Part shown: positions 1 through 6,186 of the stretch, in pieces
How positions within the stretch are numbered: position 1 is the stretch's first letter
Layout of the letters: each line of letters begins with the position of its first letter
From: an uncultured Lachnospiraceae bacterium
GTDB taxonomy: Bacteria; Bacillota; Clostridia; Lachnospirales; Lachnospiraceae
DNA: 10,278 nt
NCBI GenBank assembly: GCA_902782625.1
Contig: CACZNZ010000092.1
Coordinates: 1 to 10,278 of the forward strand
Direction: 5' to 3'
Position numbers and translations under genes: made by a program
Notes under the pieces: model-generated
The model's database searches: none
The model's input: the letters and a program-made list of their open reading frames with translations, nothing else
Told to the model about the DNA's origin: nothing

Positions 1-1559
1 AGGAGAAAGATGAAGCGGCACCTGAATCAACTGAATCGGATACTCCGGTGGAAGAAGAGGTATCAGAGGAAGTGTCATCTGGTGAAGCAGAAACTGTTCA
101 GGAAGATTCGGAAGGAGTTGTTGAAGAAGTTCAGGAAGAAGAGGCTTTAGAAGAACTGCCTGAAGAATATGTGCTGGGTATGCATACCCAGGCTGAGGTG
201 GATGAGGCTCTGGAGAATCTAAAGACACTCAATCTGGAAGGTGAGGTTCTGGAAAGGGCAAAAAGGCTTCTCCTCCTGGAACTTGCTGGTTCTGAGGCAG
301 AGCTTGATGCCTGGCTTGCTGAGCAGGCGAAGAAAGAAGAGGTTCAAAAAGAAGCTTCCGCACTGGATCAGGAAGAAGAGCTGGAAGATCTGTCTGAACT
401 AGAGGGAATCGACCTGGAAGCTGAGCTGGAAGAGGCCCTGGAGGAAGAGTTCGATTCCGAAGATCATGAAGAAGAACTGCAGATTGAGGAAGAAATTCCG
501 GTGAACGAAGAACCGCAGGATGCAGAAGAGACGAAGATAGAGGAAGAATCGGAGACTGAAGACAAAACAGAACCTCAGGAGGCAGAGCAGGAAAAACAGA
601 ATGAATACGGGGTGAGTGTAAGGACACCATTCGTACTGAAGAATTCTGCAAGCTACATAGACAGATTCAAAGATTATATTGTCGATACCCAGGAAAACAG
701 AAAACTGTCAACCGGATTTAAACGGCTTGATGCCATGCTCCGTTACGGGCTGCATAAAGGAAGCTATTTCATAGATTCCCAGCCGCAGCATCTGAAAAAT
801 ATTTTCATGCAGCAGATTGCGGATCGGGCAGCAGAGGGAGGAGTGGATGTTCTTTACATTTCCACAGAACTTTCCCGGTTTGACCTGATGGTAGAAACAA
901 TTTCCAGACTCAGTTATGAAATCAATGGCAAGAATCCGGAGAAAGCTGTTTCTGCCATGGCTATTATGACCGGAGAAGAAGGCGCAGACCTTTCATCCTT
1001 AGAAGATGAACTGAACTGGTACAGAGGAAGGATCAGCGAGCATCTCTTTATCTTTGACCAGGAATCCGTCGATGAGTTTCTGGAAGGAATGGAGGATGCG
1101 TCGGCAGGAGTTGTTCTTGAAGAGCTGATCAGATCCATTGTAAGAGATGGTGCTCATAAACCGGTGGTATTTATCGACAACATCGAGAATATCCTTTCGG
1201 TTGAAGAATCGGAAGATATGAAACCGTTGATGGACGGCATCAGGGAACTTGCCAAAGAACTTGGCATTCCGATTATTCTGTCTTACGGTTATGCACCAGA
1301 AGAATATGATTATGAACTCTATCCGGAAGAAAAAGACTTCCGTAAATCAATCGGCAATATGTGTGATGTCCATCTGGAACTTTCCTATGCAGATACCATC
1401 ACGGAAGATCATGAAGAATTGACACCAGAAAAACTTAGAGAAATGTCAGAAGAAGGCGATAGTCTCCTTGTGGATATTCGTCTGTTGAGAAACAGAAGAA
1501 CGACAAGAGCCGGATGCCAGATTCAGGCGACACCGAAGTTTAATTACTTTGAGGAGTAA
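1..1559 (+). CDS. Acidic protein with degenerate DnaB-like RecA/ATPase domain (5' partial)
   Basis: The frame is open from the first bases of the window (first full codon at 3), so the true start is probably upstream. In-frame GTG 48 and ATG 180 lack a Shine-Dalgarno sequence. Seen: bases 3 to about 600 encode a Glu/Asp-rich low-complexity stretch, interrupted near 180-350 by a more regular helical segment. From about 700 the protein follows the order of DnaB helicase C-terminal motifs: TGFKRLD near 714, a P-loop position at 777-800 that reads SQPQHLKN instead of xxPxxGKT, an STELS segment (861-875) matching the SLEMS motif with its Glu kept, a hydrophobic strand ending in Asp (1176-1178) like Walker B, an SYGYA segment where DnaB has SQLNR, and an Arg-rich end resembling the QRNG arginine-finger region. 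Inferred: a RecA-fold paralogue of DnaB that probably cannot hydrolyse ATP normally. It might be a structural or replication/repair accessory protein; the function is unknown. I rest the family call on motif order only. Confidence 0.65.
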   Translation, partial: EKDEAAPESTESDTPVEEEVSEEVSSGEAETVQEDSEGVVEEVQEEEALEELPEEYVLGMHTQAEVDEALENLKTLNLEGEVLERAKRLLLLELAGSEAELDAWLAEQAKKEEVQKEASALDQEEELEDLSELEGIDLEAELEEALEEEFDSEDHEEELQIEEEIPVNEEPQDAEETKIEEESETEDKTEPQEAEQEKQNEYGVSVRTPFVLKNSASYIDRFKDYIVDTQENRKLSTGFKRLDAMLRYGLHKGSYFIDSQPQHLKNIFMQQIADRAAEGGVDVLYISTELSRFDLMVETISRLSYEINGKNPEKAVSAMAIMTGEEGADLSSLEDELNWYRGRISEHLFIFDQESVDEFLEGMEDASAGVVLEELIRSIVRDGAHKPVVFIDNIENILSVEESEDMKPLMDGIRELAKELGIPIILSYGYAPEEYDYELYPEEKDFRKSIGNMCDVHLELSYADTITEDHEELTPEKLREMSEEGDSLLVDIRLLRNRRTTRAGCQIQATPKFNYFEE

Positions 1560-1577
1560 GAATAAAAGACCTCAAAA

Positions 1578-1609
1578 AAAGTGCTGCGGAAAATTCTCCG
1601 TGGCACTTT
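1578..1609 (-). terminator. Hairpin terminator-like element, best fit to minus-strand transcription
   Basis: AAAGTGC (1578-1584) pairs with GCACTTT (1603-1609), and TGCGGA (1585-1590) pairs with TCCGTG (1597-1602) using two G-T wobbles, around a six-base loop AAATTC. Read on the minus strand, the stem is followed by seven T (complement of 1574-1580), as in an intrinsic terminator. Read on the plus strand, which is where a terminator for the DnaB-like gene ending at 1559 would be expected, the T-tract is only TTT followed by GTAAAAA, so it looks eroded. It may once have been bidirectional. Confidence 0.6.
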
Positions 1610-1875
1610 GTAAAAAGAGAGTGAAATTAGCCGGATCCAGAACAATCCACGGGGTGACTTTAGGAGGCAGTGCAGGTAACTGCAAACGAATCAAGATCAA
1701 CAAGACCAGAGTTACCTTGAAGGTAAAGAAGACATTTGCCTATGAGACCAGCAACAAACAGGTTGCCAAAGTATCATCAACCGGCAAGATCAAGGCAGTC
1801 GGCAAGGGGAAATGTAAGGTATATGTCTATGCACAAAACGGAAAATACAAGACAGTTTATGTGACCGTGAAATAA
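1600..1875 (+). pseudogene. Remnant of a bacterial Ig-like (Big_2-type) domain protein
   Basis: The open frame runs from TTG 1549 (possible internal starts GTG 1600 and GTG 1621) to TAA 1873-1875. None of these starts has a convincing ribosome binding site, TTG 1549 lies inside the preceding gene, and the first third would read through the 1578-1609 hairpin. From about 1690 the product is Lys/Thr/Val-rich, with a strand pattern typical of the C-terminal repeat of Ig-like surface proteins: KINKTRVTLKVKKTF, then YETSNKQVAKVSSTGKIKA, then a closing YVYAQNGKYKTVYVTVK. The usual stretch of roughly 25 residues between the first and second blocks seems to be missing, as if deleted internally. There is no signal peptide, anchor or other domain. 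I therefore call it a decayed fragment rather than a functional gene. A short expressed protein cannot be excluded. Confidence 0.55.
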
Positions 1876-1890
1876 TGATCATGGCATAAT

Positions 1891-1930
1891 AAAAAGAGGC
1901 TTACCACCACAGATGGCAGGCCTCTTTTTT
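1891..1930. terminator. Bidirectional rho-independent terminator
   Basis: AAAAAGAGGC (1891-1900) pairs with GCCTCTTTTT (1920-1929). The 19-base loop contains a smaller CCA/TGG pairing (1904-1906 with 1914-1916). The plus strand ends in six T. The minus strand reads TTTTTATTAT after the stem. It lies between the Ig-like remnant (plus) and the convergent LCP gene (minus), whose TGA stop abuts the hairpin at 1930-1932. Confidence 0.9.
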
Positions 1931-3018
1931 CAGTTGCTTATACCGATATCATCCGTCACAATTTTTACTTTATGACTGATCTTTTGAAGTTCTTCACATG
2001 GTTCGTAATCTTTTGTTCCGAAAAGATATTTATGAGCTTTGATGACGTTGGATTTTACCGTGATCGGAAAACCGTAATAGATTCCGTTATACCGACTGTC
2101 AACAGATTTAAACGGATAGGCTTCTGATTCTCCTAAGTCCATGAAAATCATGGACGTTGCCAGGCTCGTCATCTGAGAAGACGAAAGACTGGTTTTGCAC
2201 TGCGGAAGAACTTTGGAAGCCAGAACAGGAATCTTCCATGGCTGCTTTCTGGCTTCGTTGAATATCCCCTTGATCACGAGACGCTGATGGTTTGCTCTGG
2301 CATGATCACCGCCTTCCATGTAACGGATCCGGGAATAGGCGACAGCCTGGTTGCCATCGAACTTATAAGTGCCCGTCTTTTTAAACTTTGGCGAATGGCC
2401 GCCGTTGATCTTGTTCATATTGCCGATATAATCGTTGAGATTCTTGAGCTCTTTCTTCGTTTCTATCGTAAGAGTGATGCCACCCAGCACATCAACTGCA
2501 TCCGCCAATGCCTTGAAATTCACGGTGGCATAGTCCCGGATATTCAGGTCAAGATTACGATTGATTGTGCGGATTGCCATTTCAGGCCCTCCGTAGGAGT
2601 AAGCCGCATTGATTTTATCATAATTCCCGTCTATACTAACGTAGGTATCACGGTAGATCGACATCAGCTTGACAGATTTGCTGCTTTTTTTGATGCTGGC
2701 AATAATGATACTGTCAGTCCGGGATCCCTTCTCTGTGATCTTGTTGTTCTGATTATCCACACCAAAGAGGACAATGTTCTGATAGTTCTTCATATTCTTG
2801 TCTTTTTTATTGACTTCCAACTTGTCTGCTTTGACCGGTGTTTTTTTCACACTGGAAAATGAGGCAGTAAGGATAATGCGTGTCAGAATGAAGGAAGCCA
2901 CCAGAATACAGACAGCTATTATGACGGGAAAAAGACAGCCCCTCTGACGGGGGCCGCGGTAACTGACATTGCTGGTTTTTCTATGTTCATGTTCATACTC
3001 AGAATATTCATTATTCAT
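1930..3018 (-). CDS. LCP (LytR-CpsA-Psr) family cell-wall glycopolymer ligase
   Basis: LCP proteins move lipid-linked glycans (teichoic acid, capsule or other secondary wall polymers) onto peptidoglycan outside the membrane. Seen: 362 residues with a short charged cytoplasmic head, one membrane segment at about 28-53, then an extracellular LCP domain at about 80-257. Conserved features are VLFGVDN (83-89), SRTDSI (99-104) with the Arg/Asp pair, IYRDT (121-125), KINAAY (135-140) and the YSRIRY...DHARANHQR block (228-246), which supplies the arginines that contact the pyrophosphate in the family. Length is normal for a single-domain member. The ATG at 3018 is set by AGGAG at 3028-3032, ten bases upstream. 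The gene follows the sugar phosphotransferase after 12 bases and is probably cotranscribed with it, which points to a role in attaching the polymer started by that enzyme. The transferred polymer cannot be read from sequence. Confidence 0.96.
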   Translation of the reverse strand: MNNEYSEYEHEHRKTSNVSYRGPRQRGCLFPVIIAVCILVASFILTRIILTASFSSVKKTPVKADKLEVNKKDKNMKNYQNIVLFGVDNQNNKITEKGSRTDSIIIASIKKSSKSVKLMSIYRDTYVSIDGNYDKINAAYSYGGPEMAIRTINRNLDLNIRDYATVNFKALADAVDVLGGITLTIETKKELKNLNDYIGNMNKINGGHSPKFKKTGTYKFDGNQAVAYSRIRYMEGGDHARANHQRLVIKGIFNEARKQPWKIPVLASKVLPQCKTSLSSSQMTSLATSMIFMDLGESEAYPFKSVDSRYNGIYYGFPITVKSNVIKAHKYLFGTKDYEPCEELQKISHKVKIVTDDIGISN

Positions 3019-3027
3019 AATCTGTAT

Positions 3028-3033
3028 CTCCTA
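3028..3033 (-). promoter_or_regulatory. LCP gene ribosome binding site overlapping upstream stop codon
   Basis: On the minus strand the TAG stop of the sugar phosphotransferase (3031-3033) shares bases with the AGGAG ribosome binding site (3028-3032) of the LCP gene. This suggests translational coupling of the two genes, because ribosomes terminating on the first would sit on the start region of the second. Confidence 0.7.
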
Positions 3034-4446
3034 GTAAGCATTTTTGTTGACAAATCCCTTGAATACCGTAAGGAAGAGGATCTTAATATCAAACCCAAGC
3101 GTCCAGTTTTCGATGTAGAAAAGATCATGTTCGATTCTTCGTAAAATAGAAGTATCTCCACGGTACCCGTTTACCTGAGCCCAGCCGGTCATACCCGGAC
3201 GGACCTGATGCTTGATCATGTACCTGGGAATCTCTTCTTTGAATTTTTCCACAAACTGTGGGCGCTCAGGCCTTGGTCCGATGAGACTCATATCGCCTCT
3301 TAAGACGTTAAACAGCTGCGGGAGCTCATCGATACTTGTTTTCCTGATGATTCTCCCCACCGGAGTGACTCTCGGATCATTGCTGGTGGTCCAGCCCTGT
3401 TTTTCCTTCTTTTCGGACTGGACACCCATGGAACGGAATTTGTACATTTTAAATGGTTTGTTATGCAGACCGATACGCTCCTGTGTAAAAATGATCGGCC
3501 CCGGAGAGGTGGCTTTCACAAGGATGGCGGTCACAAGCATGACAGGCGAGAAGATGATCGTGCAGATCACACCACCGATCAGATCCATGACGCGCTTGAT
3601 CATGGCATTGAAGGTATTGGTCAGAGGGACATTACGGATGTTGACGACCGGCAGCCCCATCAGATCCTCTGTTACAGGATTTGAGGAAATGAATTTATAG
3701 TAGTCCGGTACGAACTTGGTATGTACACCTGATTTCTCGCAGATGCTCACAATATCTTCCAGCTTATAATATTCTTTTAAGTTCAGGGTGATGGCGACTT
3801 CATCCATGCTTGTATTGGCAAGGAACTTTGGAAGGTCTGCCATTCTGCCGATGCAGAATATGTTTTTATAGCTGAATTCTTCTCCCATGTTATCATCAAA
3901 GATACCATGAATCATATAACCCCACTGCGGATTGGCCTTGATCCGGTCGATATAGGCCTCTGCGGCGGTGCTGAAACCGATAATGATGATATGCTTTAAA
4001 TTGTTGCCGCGTCTTCGTGTTTTCTCCAGGACAGTCCAGACGATGGCTCTTTCTATGATCGTCATAAGGATCATCATAAAATAGAATAGAAGAAGCAGAC
4101 TTCTTGAAACATGCTCAATCCCCAAAACGACGGTAAGCAGCATGATAAATATCATACCCACTGTGTCCGCCTTGATGATGTTGGCATATTCTGTCACACG
4201 GCTTCTTTCCCTCTTTGGCTTATAGAGGTTGAACTTCATATATAATAGAAGAAAAATGGGAATCGCCGCGATAATCATCGGCTGGTATTGAGAGAGCTTG
4301 CGCCAGTACCCGTATCGGGGCATAATAGATTCAAATAAAGGACAAATATACCGTATATAATAACTGAAACAGAATGCGGCATAGATGACCAGCGCATCAA
4401 TCACGACATGAAGTCTGTTAAAATATTTCTGATTTTCCTTAATCAT
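3031..4446 (-). CDS. Undecaprenyl-phosphate sugar phosphotransferase (WcaJ/WbaP-like initiating enzyme)
   Basis: The enzyme transfers a sugar-1-phosphate from a nucleotide sugar to undecaprenyl phosphate at the inner face of the membrane, starting a capsule, exopolysaccharide or wall glycan. Seen: 471 residues, the usual full length of long-form polyprenyl glycosylphosphotransferases. The N-terminal half has hydrophobic segments near 12-33, 55-71, 93-110 and 116-139, then a Rossmann-like CoA-binding-type domain (about 150-270, starting KHIIIIGFST). The C-terminal catalytic domain (282-471) has KRVMDLIGG, a membrane-embedded helix (287-312), SPGP, YKFRSM, SIDELPQ with the Asp373-Glu374 pair, IGPRPERP and PGMTGWAQVNG. 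It ends in NKNAY, a common ending in this family. The ATG at 4446 has GGAGG at 4453-4457. It is first gene of a two-gene operon with the LCP ligase. The transferred sugar (glucose, galactose or other) is not decidable here. Confidence 0.95.
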   Translation of the reverse strand: MIKENQKYFNRLHVVIDALVIYAAFCFSYYIRYICPLFESIMPRYGYWRKLSQYQPMIIAAIPIFLLLYMKFNLYKPKRERSRVTEYANIIKADTVGMIFIMLLTVVLGIEHVSRSLLLLFYFMMILMTIIERAIVWTVLEKTRRRGNNLKHIIIIGFSTAAEAYIDRIKANPQWGYMIHGIFDDNMGEEFSYKNIFCIGRMADLPKFLANTSMDEVAITLNLKEYYKLEDIVSICEKSGVHTKFVPDYYKFISSNPVTEDLMGLPVVNIRNVPLTNTFNAMIKRVMDLIGGVICTIIFSPVMLVTAILVKATSPGPIIFTQERIGLHNKPFKMYKFRSMGVQSEKKEKQGWTTSNDPRVTPVGRIIRKTSIDELPQLFNVLRGDMSLIGPRPERPQFVEKFKEEIPRYMIKHQVRPGMTGWAQVNGYRGDTSILRRIEHDLFYIENWTLGFDIKILFLTVFKGFVNKNAY

Positions 4447-4486
4447 GCCATACCTCCAATTTGGGAATGGGATTTATATCTTGTTT

Positions 4487-4515
4487 ATGATACAATAAAC
4501 TTCTGAAATACTCAA
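4487..4515 (-). promoter_or_regulatory. Sigma-A type promoter of the sugar transferase-LCP operon
   Basis: On the minus strand TTGAGT (4510-4515) is followed by a 17-base spacer and TATCAT (4487-4492), five of six matches to the -10 consensus. Transcription would start near 4480, giving a leader of about 34 bases before the ATG at 4446. Confidence 0.65.
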
Positions 4516-4546
4516 GTTTTTCTTTGTTATTCCTGTTTTAAAAACA

Positions 4547-4563
4547 CTTTTTTGTCAAAAAAG
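4547..4563. repeat. Small perfect palindrome in the divergent promoter region
   Basis: CTTTTTT (4547-4553) and AAAAAAG (4557-4563) are exact inverted arms around GTC. The site sits between the divergent promoter regions of the sugar transferase operon and htrA, close to a second AT-rich dyad GTTTT-A-AAAAC (4535-4545). It could be an operator or simply an AT-rich spacer; no known binding motif was recognised. Confidence 0.3.
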
Positions 4564-4587
4564 GAACACAGATTGTACACAAATCAC

Positions 4588-4596
4588 TGTTAATAT
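4588..4596 (+). promoter_or_regulatory. Possible extended -10 element for htrA
   Basis: TGT followed by TAATAT (4591-4596) fits an extended -10 pattern and lies 32 bases before the htrA start. No good -35 hexamer is found at 16-18 bases, and TAATAT matches only four of six consensus bases, so this is a weak call. The htrA ribosome binding site is AAAGGAG at 4616-4622. Confidence 0.3.
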
Positions 4597-4627
4597 CAGG
4601 TTACATCTTGAGAAGAAAGGAGAAAAC

Positions 4628-6097
4628 ATGATGAATGATTATGATTATAGGTATGAAGGCGAAGAACGGACAGAATATTCTCCAATCCCGGAAGACCCCA
4701 TTTATCAGCCCGGAAAAAGAGGCGGAGAGAAAAAAGGTGTGCTTGCATGGATTGGCAAAGTAGTTGTTTCAGCTCTTCTTTTCGGATTGATCGCCGGAGG
4801 AACCATGGCGGGAATCAATACCGTTTCCAACCATTTTGCCTCCAAAGATCATGTGGAGACAACAGTGGAAGAAGACCAGAAAGAAGAATCCAGTCAGACA
4901 GAAACCGGAGCGGCATCTAATACCGGGAACAGCCAGGTTGTGACGCAGGATATCTCGGAAGTCGTTGACAGCGTGATGCCGTCAGTGGTATCAATCACTG
5001 GAAAGTTCCAGACTCAAAGCTTTTTCGGAACCCAGCAGTCTGAAGGAGCAGGGTCCGGGTTCATCATCGCCAAGACAGATGATGAGTTGATGATTGCCAC
5101 CAACAACCATGTGGTTGCTGATTCCACGGAACTTACGGTAGGATTTATTGATGGCAAAACGGCAAAGGCATCGATTGAGGGAGTGGATTCTTCGGCAGAC
5201 CTTGCCGTAATCTCTGTAAAGCTGGCAGATCTTGAGAAAGATACCCTTTCCAAAGTGAAAGCGGCAACCCTTGGATCTTCTGACAATCTGAAAGTCGGCC
5301 AGACAGTCATCGCCATCGGCAATGCCCTTGGATACGGACAGTCTGTTACGACCGGTGTAATCAGTGCCAAAGACAGAGAACTGAACTTTACAGACGGCAA
5401 CATGGGCCTTCTTCAGACGGATGCGGCGATCAATCCCGGCAACAGCGGCGGTGTATTGATCGATACTTCCGGCAAGGTCATTGGCATCAACAATGCGAAG
5501 CTTGCAGATACTTCCGTAGAAGGAATGTGCTATGCAATTCCTATCTCAACGGCGAACACGATTCTGAACAAGCTGATGAACGCAGAACAGGTTGATGAGA
5601 AAAATGCAGCCTTCCTCGGGGTGAGAGGAAAAGACATTACCAGTCAATACTCTCAGGCACTGGGTATGCCAACAGGCATCTATGTAGCTTCTGTAGTGGA
5701 AGGATCTCCGGCAGAAAAAGCAGGGATCAAGGTTGGTGATGTCATCACAAAACTTGACGGAAACAATGTATCCAGCATGAAAGGCCTGATTGAGAAACTT
5801 GCTTACAGCAAAGCCGGTGATAAAGCAAAAGTCACCGTGAAAAGAGCGAACCAGAGTGGCGAGTACAAAGAGAAAGAATATACCGTCACACTTGGTAAGA
5901 AGAGCGATTTCAAAGACGCATCAGAGACTACTGAAAACAATAACCAGGATGGCAATTTCCCAAACAACGGACAAAACGGCAACGGTAATAACGAAATTGA
6001 TCCCTATGGTAATGACAATGGCAACAATTATGATTACGGTAATGGAAGTGGCAATGGGCAGCCTGTAGATCCCTTTGATTTCTTCTTCAATTACTAA
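4628..6097 (+). CDS. htrA: Membrane-anchored HtrA/DegP-type serine protease with PDZ domain
   Basis: HtrA proteases degrade or refold damaged exported proteins at the outer face of the membrane. Seen: 489 residues. A Tyr/Glu-rich cytoplasmic head (1-35) precedes one membrane helix (about 38-62) and an acidic Ser/Thr linker (70-105). The trypsin-like domain (about 108-315) carries the catalytic triad His161 (NNHVVA), Asp191 (SSADLAVI) and Ser273 (NPGNSGG). One PDZ domain follows (about 328-424), beginning FLGVRG with the GIKVGDVI helix region. The last 55 or so residues form an Asn/Gly-rich tail ending FDFFFNY, longer than in most relatives and of unknown role. The ATG at 4628 is set by AAAGGAG at 4616-4622. 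The gene is divergent from the surface-glycan operon and convergent with htpG. All catalytic residues are intact, so an active enzyme is expected. Confidence 0.97.
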   Translation: MMNDYDYRYEGEERTEYSPIPEDPIYQPGKRGGEKKGVLAWIGKVVVSALLFGLIAGGTMAGINTVSNHFASKDHVETTVEEDQKEESSQTETGAASNTGNSQVVTQDISEVVDSVMPSVVSITGKFQTQSFFGTQQSEGAGSGFIIAKTDDELMIATNNHVVADSTELTVGFIDGKTAKASIEGVDSSADLAVISVKLADLEKDTLSKVKAATLGSSDNLKVGQTVIAIGNALGYGQSVTTGVISAKDRELNFTDGNMGLLQTDAAINPGNSGGVLIDTSGKVIGINNAKLADTSVEGMCYAIPISTANTILNKLMNAEQVDEKNAAFLGVRGKDITSQYSQALGMPTGIYVASVVEGSPAEKAGIKVGDVITKLDGNNVSSMKGLIEKLAYSKAGDKAKVTVKRANQSGEYKEKEYTVTLGKKSDFKDASETTENNNQDGNFPNNGQNGNGNNEIDPYGNDNGNNYDYGNGSGNGQPVDPFDFFFNY

Positions 6098-6120
6098 ACA
6101 TAGCAATGAAACAGCAAAAT

Positions 6121-6170
6121 AAAAGACTTTTATTCCCGGGTTTGCATGGCCGGTAATAAAAGTCTTTTTT
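6121..6170. terminator. Bidirectional rho-independent terminator between htrA and htpG
   Basis: AAAAGACTTTTATT (6121-6134) pairs perfectly with AATAAAAGTCTTTT (6155-6168). After one mismatch the stem continues as CCGG (6136-6139) with CCGG (6150-6153), closing a ten-base loop. T-rich tails follow on both strands: TTTTTTT on plus and TTTTATTTT on minus. It serves both convergent genes. Confidence 0.93.
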
Positions 6171-6186
6171 TGTTTGATACGGGGAA

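Noticed and set aside
1..144. AGGAG at 1-5 followed by ATG at 10, opening a short basic reading frame
   Set aside because: The product is just the Lys/Arg-rich frame-shifted reading of the GAA/GAG-rich acidic gene and soon stops. The acidic frame continues the DnaB-like protein.
50..600. Tandem DNA repeat made of GAAGAA-type units
   Set aside because: The pattern is irregular and explained by codon-level Glu richness; no repeat period could be fixed.
700..1559. Functional replicative helicase DnaB
   Set aside because: The Walker A glycines and Thr and the SQLNR sensor are missing, and the N-terminal part is acidic low complexity rather than the DnaB N-terminal domain.
2287..2862. Long plus-strand open frame inside the LCP gene
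   Set aside because: It is antisense to a well-conserved LCP domain, with no ribosome binding site or recognisable domain.
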